Shown in pieces: positions 37,059 to 46,861 of a stretch of 64,000 nucleotides of DNA. A model generated the notes under the pieces. That model had not been told where the DNA came from and made no database searches. It saw nothing but the letters and a program-made list of their open reading frames with translations. Position numbers and translations under genes: made by a program. This DNA is from Lactonifactor longoviformis DSM 17459. Lineage in GTDB: Bacteria; Bacillota; Clostridia; Lachnospirales; Lachnospiraceae. Location: NCBI RefSeq assembly GCF_900129135.1, contig NZ_FQVI01000021.1:1-64000 (forward strand), read 5' to 3'. Positions within the stretch are counted from its first letter, which is position 1. Every line of letters starts with the position of its first letter.

Positions 37059-38165
37059 TTATAATATATTCTCTGCTAATTCCATTGCCGTTTCTATCGT
37101 TTTATCCATATCAAAATACTTGTACTCTCCCAATCTGCCGCCAAAATAAAGCCTGCTTTCCCCTTTCGCCAGCTCTTGATACCGTTCATACAAAATACTA
37201 TTTTTCTCATCATTCACCGGATAGTAGGGTTCCATTCCTGATTTCCACTTTGTAGGATATTCTCTCGTAATGATTGTCTTCGGAATGTCTAAAAGTCTGG
37301 TGCCCTCAAAATGCTTATGCTCAATCACACGTGTAAAAGGAGTGTCCTTATCAGTAAAATTCATAACCGCCACCCCTTGGTAATTATTAACAGATTCCTC
37401 GCTGCTCTCGAATCTCAAACTTCTGTATTCCAATTCTCCATAGCAGAAATCAAAATAAGCATCAATCATTCCTGTATAAATAATATTTTCAGCTTTGCCC
37501 TTCCATCTCTTCCTGTCCTTATTAAAATCTATATTACATAACACATCGGCTTTTTCAAAAAGCCGAGTCATTAATTGGTTATATCCGCCATAAGGAATTC
37601 CCTGATAAATGTCATTAAAATAATTATTATTATAAGTATAACGCACTGGTATTCTTTTAATAATAAATGAAGGAAGTTCTTTACAGTCTCTTCCCCATTG
37701 TTTTTCTGTGTATCCTTTGATTAATTTTTCGTAAATATCCTCTCCCACCAGTTGTAATGCCTGTTGTTCCAGATTTTCAGGTATTCCCTGAAATTTGGAA
37801 CACTGTTTGCTTATAATTTCTTTTGCTTCCTCTGGTTTGGTTATTCCCCACATTTTGCTGAATGTATTCATATTAAAAGGCAGATTATAAATTTCTCCTT
37901 TATAATTTGCAACTGGAGAATTAATAAACGGCCGTATCTCAACTAAATCACAAATAAAATCCCACACTTTTTTATTGTTCGTATGAAATATATGTGCCCC
38001 ATATTCATGTATAGGAATTTGTTCCAAAGTTCTACAACGTAAGTTTCCGCCTATTTCAGTTCTTTTCTCTAACACAAGACATCTTTTCCCTTTTTGTGCA
38101 GCCAGATAGGCAAAAACGCCGGAATATAAACCACTCCCTACTAATAAATAATCATACTGATACAT
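37059..38165 (-). CDS. glf: UDP-galactopyranose mutase
   Basis: Converts UDP-galactopyranose to UDP-galactofuranose with reduced FAD. Start ATG at 38165 (MYQYDYLLVGSGLYSGVFAYLAA) with GAAGGTG before it. FAD-binding GSGLYSG, RTEIGGNLRC, HEYGAHIFHTNNKKVWDF, YTEKQWGRD, RIPVRYTYNNNYFNDIYQGIPYGGY and a C-terminal GGRLGEYKYFDMD are all present. 368 residues. It shows that the second polymer contains galactofuranose. It overlaps the polymerase gene by 14 bases. Confidence 0.95.
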   Translation of the reverse strand: MYQYDYLLVGSGLYSGVFAYLAAQKGKRCLVLEKRTEIGGNLRCRTLEQIPIHEYGAHIFHTNNKKVWDFICDLVEIRPFINSPVANYKGEIYNLPFNMNTFSKMWGITKPEEAKEIISKQCSKFQGIPENLEQQALQLVGEDIYEKLIKGYTEKQWGRDCKELPSFIIKRIPVRYTYNNNYFNDIYQGIPYGGYNQLMTRLFEKADVLCNIDFNKDRKRWKGKAENIIYTGMIDAYFDFCYGELEYRSLRFESSEESVNNYQGVAVMNFTDKDTPFTRVIEHKHFEGTRLLDIPKTIITREYPTKWKSGMEPYYPVNDEKNSILYERYQELAKGESRLYFGGRLGEYKYFDMDKTIETAMELAENIL

Positions 38166-39516
38166 GTTCTTCACCTTCATAAAAAATCAAGTAGCCACAA
38201 ATAGTCCAAAAAATAAAGCATATATTAGAGGTTGAAAAAATAATTCTGGATTCCAAACAATCTCCCAGCATAAGTGCAAATATCAACCCCATAAGAATTT
38301 TCTTTTCAGTATTCTGTCCAGTAAAAAGGTATTTTATAAAACTCCAGACTACTATAACCAGGAATACCAAAAACACTGCTGCACCCATAACCCCCGATGA
38401 AACCAGAGTCGTAATGTACACATTATGCATACTCCCATTTCTCACTGCCTGGGCTGTGCCTTTATCGAGATATCCCTTTACATCTTCATACACGTTATGT
38501 AATCCAACTCCAAATATCGGAGATGTCTTCCATACTTTAACACCGGCCTTCCAAATACCTATTCTCCCGTTACTTAAATTATCTGCATTATCTTCTTCAA
38601 AATTTTCAATTCTTGCAAGTTTGACTCTTACATCTTCCTCTTTTTGCTTTTGGCTATCAGAACTATTTAATGCAATATAAGTGTTAGGGATAATTACTAC
38701 AACGTTTTTAACTATAGGTACACTCACCAGCAATATAGCAACGATACAAACCAGCTTACCGATATTCAATAAAAACGGCTTTTTACCCTTCACAAAAAAT
38801 TTTTCTTTACCTATAAGTACAAAAACTATAAATATAATTATAAATGCAAAAAAAGATAATAACGCACTTCTGGACTGTGTTAATATAAGATAAATATATT
38901 CTATTACTATACTTACCACATAAAATTTCTTTTTATTCTCCTTATATAAAAATAAGGAAAACGCTATAGCAATTAAGGCATTCATGCCCCCAATATTGGG
39001 ATTAAATAACCCCCACAACCTATTCTCATACAGTCCATAATGTTGAATCCCTGTGTCGGTCTCATAAAATCCTACAATATTAAAGCAAAACATTACTAAT
39101 GCTATTACTGCAAAGACAAATGTAGCGAAGACATTTAACTTCATAAAAATACTAATATACTTTTTGGAAGTTATTTTATCTCTGTGCTGAAAAACGTTAA
39201 AAAACAGCAGCAAAGTCACTAGGAAATACGCATAACTAAAAATATTACTGGATAACTTATTATGATAATTAACTAAAATCGTTATTCCATATGACACACA
39301 AAGTAAAAATAGAAGTCCTGAATATTTGTTTAAATAATTCCTATAGTTTTTGCAAAAATATACTGCTAACAAAATACAGGCCCATACAAGAGCCAGCTTT
39401 CTAAACACCCCGGTGTACTCTCTCAAAAATGGAGGGGCACCGACATAAACAACTAGCAACATAAATAGTAATGCATAAAATGGTTCTTTTACATACCCCT
39501 TTAATTTATTAATCAT
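38152..39516 (-). CDS. wzy: O-antigen polymerase/ligase family protein (Wzy)
   Basis: 454 residues, about twelve helices, with the large outer loop typical of Wzy/WaaL between about 280 and 375: LSNGRIGIWKAGVKVWKTSPIFGVGLHNVY and GSMHNVYITTLVSSGVMG. Joins repeat units on the outer face. Overlaps glf. Naming is by topology and loop motif, since Wzy proteins are poorly conserved. Confidence 0.85.
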   Translation of the reverse strand: MINKLKGYVKEPFYALLFMLLVVYVGAPPFLREYTGVFRKLALVWACILLAVYFCKNYRNYLNKYSGLLFLLCVSYGITILVNYHNKLSSNIFSYAYFLVTLLLFFNVFQHRDKITSKKYISIFMKLNVFATFVFAVIALVMFCFNIVGFYETDTGIQHYGLYENRLWGLFNPNIGGMNALIAIAFSLFLYKENKKKFYVVSIVIEYIYLILTQSRSALLSFFAFIIIFIVFVLIGKEKFFVKGKKPFLLNIGKLVCIVAILLVSVPIVKNVVVIIPNTYIALNSSDSQKQKEEDVRVKLARIENFEEDNADNLSNGRIGIWKAGVKVWKTSPIFGVGLHNVYEDVKGYLDKGTAQAVRNGSMHNVYITTLVSSGVMGAAVFLVFLVIVVWSFIKYLFTGQNTEKKILMGLIFALMLGDCLESRIIFSTSNICFIFWTICGYLIFYEGEEHVSV

Positions 39517-39527
39517 TATTTCCCTCT

Positions 39528-40679
39528 CTATTTTATATAACCTAATTTTCTCAGTAATCTAAATGATGCTTCGCCAGTTTCACAATTTCCAAGCTGATGA
39601 AAATGTTTCTCGATCTTTTCTATATTTCTGCTTTCATCAAATGATTGGATGCAATCTGTTAATTCTTCCATTGATTTTGCTGCAGGATACGGCCAAGTCT
39701 CCACCGGTGTATAAAAGTTTCTTTCCTCTTTATAAGCTTCTATGTCAGGAGTAAAGAGAAAGCCTGCTTTTTTTGTCAAGGCATAGTCCCACATACTAGA
39801 AGAAAAATCAGTAATAAGTACATCTATAGCAGCTAAAAGTTCCTGCATATCCGGATAGTCACCTGCATTAATAACACCTGTGTGCTCCCTACCCTGTACT
39901 GCATGGTGCATTCTTTCCATCACTATCCAATTTCCGCCAAACCTTTTTTGGAGGGCTGCCTTTAGTCTTACATAATCCAACTCCATATTAAAAGAAGCTG
40001 TATTAAAATCCCCCCGATATGTCGGAGCAAACAGTACGATTTTATCACGGCAGCCTAAATTATAATATTCTCTAATTTTCTTATTCAACTCTGTTAAATT
40101 CCCATTCACCAGTTTATCATTTCTGGGCATTCCAACTTCTAAAAACTTTTCCCTTTTTACTTGTTGCGCAGAGGACATAATATCTGAAAACTTTTTGTTT
40201 GAAGACAAGAAAAAATCAATAATACTGCCGCCATATCTGTCTATCTTGTCCTGCAATTCATTTATAGAAGCATCCTTTCCTGCACGTTTATAGGCTCCGC
40301 CTCCATGCCATGTGTTAACATAAGTTTGGGAAGCTCTTTTAGGCAATAAACTTCCGCACGGAAGCCCCATATTATAAATTACAAGTTTGGCAGAAAGGAT
40401 ATATTTAAAATAAGCAAAGCTTTTAGACGTTATCAATTCTATTTTTCCTTTCATTGCCTCCGGAATATACACATCTGCTCTATCATTTACTATCCAAATA
40501 TATTTATATGCACCATCTAAGTTCTGGAGCATATAACGGCAGATATACATTGGATTACATGAAATATTCCTGCCCGCATATGAGCAAAAAACCACTTCAC
40601 GATCATTGACCTTCCGCAGCCAAAAAAGTTTAAGTATCTGCCGTATACAGCAGATTAAAAAATATTTAAAATTGTTCAT
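39528..40679 (-). CDS. CDP-glycerol/CDP-polyol phosphotransferase (TagB/TarF-like)
   Basis: About 383 residues, start ATG at 40679 (MNNFKYF) favoured over one 21 bases upstream. Motifs: VVFCSYAGRNISCNPMYICRYM, TWHGGGAYKRAGKD (the catalytic-site HG), VLFAPTYRGDF and LITDFSSSMWDYAL. The family transfers glycerol- or ribitol-phosphate from CDP donors. With the TarI-like and SDR genes in the same locus, a non-glycerol polyol phosphate is a reasonable guess. Confidence 0.88.
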   Translation of the reverse strand: MNNFKYFLICCIRQILKLFWLRKVNDREVVFCSYAGRNISCNPMYICRYMLQNLDGAYKYIWIVNDRADVYIPEAMKGKIELITSKSFAYFKYILSAKLVIYNMGLPCGSLLPKRASQTYVNTWHGGGAYKRAGKDASINELQDKIDRYGGSIIDFFLSSNKKFSDIMSSAQQVKREKFLEVGMPRNDKLVNGNLTELNKKIREYYNLGCRDKIVLFAPTYRGDFNTASFNMELDYVRLKAALQKRFGGNWIVMERMHHAVQGREHTGVINAGDYPDMQELLAAIDVLITDFSSSMWDYALTKKAGFLFTPDIEAYKEERNFYTPVETWPYPAAKSMEELTDCIQSFDESRNIEKIEKHFHQLGNCETGEASFRLLRKLGYIK

Positions 40680-40706
40680 ATTGCTTCGTTCTCCAGACAT
40701 CTCTTA

Positions 40707-41756
40707 TTATTTCAACTTATCAAAAACAGCTCCTTTACTATTTTGCATCTTACATACAATATAAGCAAAAAATGAATTCAAGCTGGCGCACTTCGTTTTA
40801 AAAATCAAGTTACACACCCTCTCTTGAATTGTGGACCCTTTTGCATATTTGGCAGCTTCTACTGAATTTTCATGCTTGAGGATACGTTTATTCTCCCTAT
40901 AAATTTCTTTTATAGAAAATCCTGCCGCCTCAGCATTATTTCTCACCATAGCTGCTATACAATGTTTTATATGCACATTTGCCACCATAGTACGCACATT
41001 CCCCACGTATAAATTATTCTGCTGCAAGAGGGAACGCATCGCATCCAAACGGACATTAATTAATTCAAAATAGTTCGGCAAAAACCTTTGGGTTAATGCC
41101 TCTGAAGTTGCTTTCACATAATGATAACCGGTATTGTCGCTGCTGGACAAACTTGTTATATAGTTCCAGTATTTAACATTAAATAAAAAGTCCTCGATCA
41201 AAGGACACTTCTCGAACTGCAGATTGTTATCATTAATTATATTAGTTTTATATAACTTAATACATGTATAGGCAAATACCTTCTTACTGTCAAAATAGAC
41301 CGCACTTTTTAAAATTTCTTTGCGCCGGTCAATATATTTAGCGTCAACCTTTACTTCTCTTTTTACAATTGCCTCTGTGCGTGTTTCATTCATCGTCTCA
41401 TGTGTATAGCCACCGATAATTAAATCACTATGTCTTTCTTTATCGGCTTCTAATAACTTCTCGATGTGTTCAACATCAATCCAATCATCTGCATCGAGAA
41501 AGGTCAGATAATCACCAGAAGCACAAGACATCCCAGAATTTCTGGCTGCACTAAGTCCCTCATTCTGATCTTTTTTAATCAGCTTGATTCGAGTATCGCT
41601 GCCTGCCATCTGTTCTAAAATTTTGCGCGTATTATCTTTGCTTCCATCATCAACAATAATAATCTCAAGCTCTTTATACGTCTGGTGAATAGCACTTTCT
41701 ACCGCCTTTTTCACCGTTTTCTCTGCATTGTAGGCAGGTACAATAATACTTATCAT
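40707..41756 (-). CDS. GT2 glycosyltransferase (capsular type)
   Basis: 349 residues. MISIIVPAYNAEKTVKKAVESA, VDDGSKDNTRKIL, NEGLSAARNSGM, FLDADDWID and LIEDFLFNVKYW. Full GT-A core with a helical C-terminal part. Ten bases from the next gene upstream. Donor unknown. Confidence 0.88.
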   Translation of the reverse strand: MISIIVPAYNAEKTVKKAVESAIHQTYKELEIIIVDDGSKDNTRKILEQMAGSDTRIKLIKKDQNEGLSAARNSGMSCASGDYLTFLDADDWIDVEHIEKLLEADKERHSDLIIGGYTHETMNETRTEAIVKREVKVDAKYIDRRKEILKSAVYFDSKKVFAYTCIKLYKTNIINDNNLQFEKCPLIEDFLFNVKYWNYITSLSSSDNTGYHYVKATSEALTQRFLPNYFELINVRLDAMRSLLQQNNLYVGNVRTMVANVHIKHCIAAMVRNNAEAAGFSIKEIYRENKRILKHENSVEAAKYAKGSTIQERVCNLIFKTKCASLNSFFAYIVCKMQNSKGAVFDKLK

Positions 41757-41766
41757 GTAATATCCC

Positions 41767-42582
41767 TTACTTTCTTAGAAATCGTTTATAAACTTTACTT
41801 CGCAATGAATTGGGCATAATGCAAACAATAAAATGGCCCCCCATTGAATACAGGAAATCTATCCAAGAATAAAACCCCATTTCTCTTAATTTCCACTTAA
41901 AACTTACCATCGCTTTCAAATAATCAGTACCGCCTCTCCGTTGATACAAATCCTCACCGGCACGCATATATAATATTGGGGATTGTATGTTATAACACTT
42001 TGCACCATTCATAATCATCCTCACCCAAAGATAATAATCCTCAAACCATAAGCAGTGAAGATACCCTCCGGCTGCTTCTACTGCTTCTTTTTTATACATC
42101 ACACACGGATGGTTAAATGGGTTCCTTTTTTTGGCAAATTTTCTAATCTGCGCATCGTTTTCAGGAAGTTTCCGCTGACTTATCTGATTTGCAGTATCCC
42201 CCTCAAATTCGATTACTGTGCCGCTGATCACATCATAGCCCTTCTGGATTAGGTTCAACTGCCTTTCACACCGTTCCGCAAAGGCGATATCATCTGAATC
42301 CATCCGAGCTATGACACTATTGCGGCACTCACCAATTCCAATATTCAATGCTTTTCCAAGCCCAAGATTCTTCTCCAGGTAAATAACATGAAAAATATCG
42401 GGATACCTAGTTGTATAATCATCAACGATCTTATACAATCCTTCCGTTAAAGGCCCATCGCACACCAAACAAAAATCATCGGTTTTACGAGTCTGATTTA
42501 ATATGCTATCTATACTTTCCTTCAAAAACTCCGGTTTTTCTTTTTTATATACAGACATTAGAACAGAGTAATTCTCAATCAT
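41767..42582 (-). CDS. GT2 glycosyltransferase, amylovoran/WcaA-like
   Basis: 271 residues. YSVLMSVYKKEKPEFLKESIDSILNQT, LVCDGPLTEGL, LEKNLGLGKALNIGI, ARMDSDDIAF and WFEDYYLWVRM. The short form with MDSDD is frequent in galactosyl- and glucosyltransferases of capsule loci. Follows the priming transferase by 16 bases, so a candidate for the second sugar. Confidence 0.88.
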   Translation of the reverse strand: MIENYSVLMSVYKKEKPEFLKESIDSILNQTRKTDDFCLVCDGPLTEGLYKIVDDYTTRYPDIFHVIYLEKNLGLGKALNIGIGECRNSVIARMDSDDIAFAERCERQLNLIQKGYDVISGTVIEFEGDTANQISQRKLPENDAQIRKFAKKRNPFNHPCVMYKKEAVEAAGGYLHCLWFEDYYLWVRMIMNGAKCYNIQSPILYMRAGEDLYQRRGGTDYLKAMVSFKWKLREMGFYSWIDFLYSMGGHFIVCIMPNSLRSKVYKRFLRK

Positions 42583-42598
42583 AAACTTTTCATCTCCC

Positions 42599-43993
42599 CT
42601 ATTCCGTGAAATCGGTTTTATCCCCTTCTTTTTTAATAGCTGTAATCTGATCCGCCTCTACCCCTTCTGTACTTTCTTTCATAAATAAAATTTTGAATGT
42701 CATAATCAGTAGCTTAAAGTCTAATATAATGGAGTAGCTCTGAATATACATCAAATCTAATTTCAATTTATCATAGGCAGTGGTATTATATTTTCCATAT
42801 AACTGGGCATAACCAGTGAGACCTGCTTTTACCTTTAGCCGATAACTGAACTCAGGAATTATTTTTTCATATTCCTCCGCTATTTCCGGACGTTCAGGAC
42901 GAGGCCCAACCAAACTCATTTCACCTTTTAAAACATTGATAAGCTGAGGCAGTTCATCTACTCTTGTTTTTCTTATTAGCTTACCAATGGGTGTGATTCT
43001 GCTGTCATTTTCACTAGCCAAACGAGCAACCCCATCCTTTTCAGCGTTGACTATCATACTTCTAAATTTATAAATAGAAAAAACCTTACCGTCAATGGTA
43101 AGTCTATTTTGTTTAAATAATGCAGGTCCTCTGTCATAACCTTTAATTGCTATGGCAGCCACAAGCATAATAGGTGATGTGATTAGGAGCATAACAGCCG
43201 ACACTGCAATATCCACAAATCTTTTGGCCAAACGCTGCTCAAAAGTAAGACCATAATTTCTGGCTAATAATAAAGGCGTATCAAAAATATGGAGAGTCTC
43301 TGAACTGCGGATTATAATATCTGAAATTTTAGGTGTCATATAAATTCTTTTAGAATTAGCATAACAAAACTTCAAAATTTTATTTCTCAGGGCAGCATGG
43401 ACATCGTAGACTACCACACCATCATATTTCAAAATCTCTTCAAAAATCTTCTCATTTCCGACTTTTATATTAATCTTTTTAGCTATCCTATATTTATCTC
43501 TTCTGGTATTCATTTTCATAAATAGATCATCAGCTGCATAAGTATCGTAAATCAGCAGCAGCTGTCTTGGAGGGAAAATTCTGGCATAGACAAACTCAAA
43601 AACAGGCGCAAATACCGCAATTACCAATATCTCAATTAAAGTCATGACCAAAATGGGCACAAAGGTAACCAGTGCTCTGGAAAGAAGAACAATCTGGAAA
43701 TACATCACCACATTTGCACAGAGTCCAGAAAGGGCCTGGGAATACACTAAATTAGTCTTTTTTAATATCCCTACTTTCAGCCCCCCATACACATACATGA
43801 ACATTAATAAAAAGATTACATATACTAAAACAATATATGTATTGCCTTTCGCATAAAAGGGTTCAATCCATAAACCCTTACTATAGTAATGGCTCCACAC
43901 ATATTTAAAAATCAACGCCTCCAGTAGAATAATGATTGCAATAGCTGCGGTTCTTAATATTCTTTTGTATTGTTCAAAGTCTGTCCTTTTCAT
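42599..43993 (-). CDS. Polyprenyl-phosphate sugar-1-phosphate transferase, second priming enzyme
   Basis: 464 residues: helical N-terminal domain, a central Rossmann-like part, then the catalytic domain KRFVDIAVSAVMLLITSPIM, FKQNRLTIDGKVFSIYKFRSM, DELPQLINVLKGEMSLVGPRPERPE, KAGLTGYAQLYGKYNTT. It starts the repeat unit of the Wzx/Wzy polymer. GlcNAc/FucNAc or galactose type cannot be told apart here. Confidence 0.92.
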   Translation of the reverse strand: MKRTDFEQYKRILRTAAIAIIILLEALIFKYVWSHYYSKGLWIEPFYAKGNTYIVLVYVIFLLMFMYVYGGLKVGILKKTNLVYSQALSGLCANVVMYFQIVLLSRALVTFVPILVMTLIEILVIAVFAPVFEFVYARIFPPRQLLLIYDTYAADDLFMKMNTRRDKYRIAKKINIKVGNEKIFEEILKYDGVVVYDVHAALRNKILKFCYANSKRIYMTPKISDIIIRSSETLHIFDTPLLLARNYGLTFEQRLAKRFVDIAVSAVMLLITSPIMLVAAIAIKGYDRGPALFKQNRLTIDGKVFSIYKFRSMIVNAEKDGVARLASENDSRITPIGKLIRKTRVDELPQLINVLKGEMSLVGPRPERPEIAEEYEKIIPEFSYRLKVKAGLTGYAQLYGKYNTTAYDKLKLDLMYIQSYSIILDFKLLIMTFKILFMKESTEGVEADQITAIKKEGDKTDFTE

Positions 43994-44002
43994 TCTAACT
44001 TC

Positions 44003-45415
44003 CTACTTTTTCCTTAGTTTTACTTTAATCTGCAGATACACTTTCCCAATAACATCTCTAAAAACATAAATTGTGGCAAAAACACCAACTGCAAACGCTA
44101 CCAGATTTCCTATATACGATAGTTTTATATAAACAAAAGTAACACCTGCGGTCAAAATGGTAAACATACCTATAAACCTCATGTCCATTTTGACCCGAAT
44201 CTCTTTTGATAAGATCCGAATACGAATAATTACATTTATTAAAAATCCTAAAAATAAGGCTATACTTGCTCCCTGAACACCTAAAACAGGCAGCAACAAG
44301 TGCACACATATTACATTAACAATGCTTCCCACTACAGTTGTAAAAAATAATATATCATTCTTTTTGATGGCACTAAATATATTGCCCAAAAACGAACTAG
44401 TAGATGAGGCTATGGTAGCCAATAAATATATGGGCACCATATTTTTTGCTTCATTGTAGGAGTCATCGATCATGATAGGGAAAACAAAAAACACAACCGG
44501 AACCAGCAAAATCAATCCCATCCCTAAAAACTGTATAAAAGAGTTAATTGCAACAGAATAAAAATTACTGTTATCGCTATCCGAAGTCGCCTCCTTGGAA
44601 TAGGAAATTTCCTGCCACGCCATATTAAAACACGATGTAAAGAGATTAATAACCGATCCAAATCTTGTTGCTACAGCGTAAAGCCCGTTAGCTTCCTTTC
44701 CCAAAATATTTGAAATAGCAACTCGATTATAACTTGTTAAAAACCAATAAGCTACTGAGTTCATACATAAAGGAATAGAAAATCTGAACATTTGCTTAAA
44801 TATGCCATAGTCAAACTTCTTAACTGATATTAATTCATGAGCACGTATGCCATAGCCTACGATAGCAATATTCACCATATAGCCAATACATCCTGATATA
44901 AACATGGCACTATAATTCATTTTAAACACAACAATCAGTATAATATTGCTAACTGTTGTGACTAAGGTGCCGATAAGACCTGAGGATGCATAGAGTACAT
45001 TCTTACCAAAGCCTCTTGCTAAGTATCCAAATAAAATTTGTGTGTTCATTAATAAGCCAAATAAATAAATGTAAAACAAATATGGAATATGAGCGACACA
45101 CCCTACACCAATTATAATAGCCGTGTACACAGCAGTTGATAACAAGAAAATAGCAAACCCACTATTTATAGGCTTCTTTTTCTTTTCTCTCGTATCATGT
45201 TCAAACATAAAACGCATAATCCCTGCCCAAATATCCAGATAGAGTACAGAGCAGAGAAACGTAATATACGCAGAGGCAAGATCATAAGTTCCCATGTCTT
45301 CCGGGGAGATATATTTTGTATATATTGGCAGCATTAAAAATGAAACCAATTTTATTAAAACAGTACCAATAAAGTAAATACCAGATGCTTTTAGAAATCT
45401 AATTAGCTCTTTCAT
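44003..45415 (-). CDS. wzx: Oligosaccharide flippase (Wzx)
   Basis: 470 residues, twelve to fourteen helices, MOP superfamily: GTVLIKLVSFLMLPIYTKYISPEDMGTYDLASAYITFL at the N-terminus, then RFSIPLCMNSVAYWFLTSYNRVAISNILGKEANGLYAVATRFG. Moves lipid-linked repeat units outward. ATGA-type overlap with the licD stop (45412-45415). Confidence 0.92.
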   Translation of the reverse strand: MKELIRFLKASGIYFIGTVLIKLVSFLMLPIYTKYISPEDMGTYDLASAYITFLCSVLYLDIWAGIMRFMFEHDTREKKKKPINSGFAIFLLSTAVYTAIIIGVGCVAHIPYLFYIYLFGLLMNTQILFGYLARGFGKNVLYASSGLIGTLVTTVSNIILIVVFKMNYSAMFISGCIGYMVNIAIVGYGIRAHELISVKKFDYGIFKQMFRFSIPLCMNSVAYWFLTSYNRVAISNILGKEANGLYAVATRFGSVINLFTSCFNMAWQEISYSKEATSDSDNSNFYSVAINSFIQFLGMGLILLVPVVFFVFPIMIDDSYNEAKNMVPIYLLATIASSTSSFLGNIFSAIKKNDILFFTTVVGSIVNVICVHLLLPVLGVQGASIALFLGFLINVIIRIRILSKEIRVKMDMRFIGMFTILTAGVTFVYIKLSYIGNLVAFAVGVFATIYVFRDVIGKVYLQIKVKLRKK

Positions 45416-46260
45416 TCGTTTAGACCTTCAATTTTATTACGCCACCAAGCTTTAAAATTATGGTGAGATGTCCGTTCAGCCATGGGAGGCAGCGTCATGT
45501 AATCCCCATATTCCCTTCTAAGGAATTCATCATAACCTACAGGGGCCTGTAACATATGCCCCTCAAATTCTAATTTAACCCTTTTTGAGACTACCCATGC
45601 AGGCATCATCACCTCTTCGCGATAGGTTCCTTCCAGGCACCCAACATATAACGCACCATCTACCGCATATTTGCTGCTGTAATAATCCTGCAGTCTCAGA
45701 ATATTTTTACTTCCAACCATCTTTCTAACGAAAAAAGTAATATATCTTCTCGGTTTTCCTTCTGCAAATCTCCTATGAAACGTAGAAAACTTTCGGAAAG
45801 AAGGAGCTCTTTGTCTGTCTAAAAATAGACACTTTTTCAGATGGCGCTGATATTTTTTATCCCCAGGCCCTTTGCCGGGCAATCCGTCGTAAGGAAATAT
45901 ATCAATATATATCCCCATCATACATTGCACGTCCAAATCGGTTTCCAGCAGACAAGTCCTAGTATCTACAACTTTTGCAAATGAGTAGATATAATTGTCT
46001 TTATTCTTTCTATTGATTACCTGATAGGGAGAATGCTGGTCATTATTTATAATATCAACTATCTTATTGTAATCATCTCTGGGCATCCAGATATCAATAT
46101 CATCGTCCCACGGGATAAAACCTTTATGCCTTACTGCACCCAGAAGTGTGCCATCCGACATAAAATAGTACAGATGATTCCTCTCACAAACAGCATCAAC
46201 ATACAGCAGTATATCCAGTGCTATTTGCTGTATCTCTGATACTTCATATATCTCCTGCAT
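45412..46260 (-). CDS. licD: LicD-family phosphotransferase (phosphocholine or polyol-phosphate)
   Basis: First gene of the second polymer operon. Start ATG at 46260 (MQEIYEV); an in-frame ATG 21 bases upstream would fall almost on the expected transcription start. Core LicD motif YFMSDGTLLGAVRHKGFIPWDDDIDIWMPRDDY (about 35-67), where the DDDID is the metal site. 282 residues. In pneumococcus LicD enzymes put phosphocholine from CDP-choline on teichoic-acid sugars. The choline genes at 58855 and 63691 suggest the same here, though the family also handles ribitol phosphate. Confidence 0.85.
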   Translation of the reverse strand: MQEIYEVSEIQQIALDILLYVDAVCERNHLYYFMSDGTLLGAVRHKGFIPWDDDIDIWMPRDDYNKIVDIINNDQHSPYQVINRKNKDNYIYSFAKVVDTRTCLLETDLDVQCMMGIYIDIFPYDGLPGKGPGDKKYQRHLKKCLFLDRQRAPSFRKFSTFHRRFAEGKPRRYITFFVRKMVGSKNILRLQDYYSSKYAVDGALYVGCLEGTYREEVMMPAWVVSKRVKLEFEGHMLQAPVGYDEFLRREYGDYMTLPPMAERTSHHNFKAWWRNKIEGLNE

Positions 46261-46292
46261 ATTTATTCCACAGCCTTTCATAATCTTTTGCT

Positions 46293-46321
46293 ATTATAAT
46301 ACATTATGTTTTAAAAAACAA
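46293..46321 (-). promoter_or_regulatory. Sigma-A-type promoter of the licD-wzx-wzy operon
   Basis: On the minus strand TTGTTT, a 17-bp spacer, TATAAT. The expected start of transcription is near 46286, which supports the ATG at 46260. It appears to drive the whole run down to 31371. Confidence 0.6.
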
Positions 46322-46323
46322 CA

Positions 46324-46848
46324 TTATCTAATCCATGCACCATCTTCATCAAATAAATATTCTTTTCCCAAAAGAAAAATAGTTTCATCACAAGCCATAT
46401 TTCCATACTTTTTAAGATAGTACCAATTTTTCTTGTAGTATACCCACCCATTGACCATCTTTCCGGTTTTGTCCAAATAGAACCAAGCATTATCATCATA
46501 TATCCAGCCTGTTTTTATTAATCCCTTTTCGTCCATAAAATACCAATTATCTTCATAGTAGGTCCAGTTCATTCCCATTCCGGCCTCTGTCAATAAATAC
46601 ACCTTACCATCTTTGTCCTGGAACCATCCCAACTGCATAATTCCATCGGAATCAAAATGGTACCATCTCCCATATATATCCCCCCAGTTATCTTTTACGA
46701 ATTCTCCATTCTTCTGCTTTAACATCCATCCATCTGTAGTTTTTACCCAAGTTTTTAGCTTTTCCGCTGATACGTTTTCTGTACTGCCAAACAGCAAAAC
46801 TATAGTCAATATAAGATATAGAAAACTTTTTTTGGTCTTACTATTCAC
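46324..46848 (-). CDS. Small secreted choline-binding-type repeat protein
   Basis: 174 residues, GTG start at 46848 with AAAGGAG 6 bases before it. Signal peptide with hydrophobic core FLYLILTIVLLFGSTENVSA, then about six repeats of the W.YY.....G.M..GW type (for example GWIYDDNAWFYLDKTGKMVNGW). There is no catalytic domain. It is 13 bases behind the Pce-like gene and co-transcribed with it. Such bare repeat modules may dock other proteins or occupy choline sites. Confidence 0.85.
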   Translation of the reverse strand: MNSKTKKSFLYLILTIVLLFGSTENVSAEKLKTWVKTTDGWMLKQKNGEFVKDNWGDIYGRWYHFDSDGIMQLGWFQDKDGKVYLLTEAGMGMNWTYYEDNWYFMDEKGLIKTGWIYDDNAWFYLDKTGKMVNGWVYYKKNWYYLKKYGNMACDETIFLLGKEYLFDEDGAWIR

Positions 46849-46861
46849 CAATTACTCCTTT

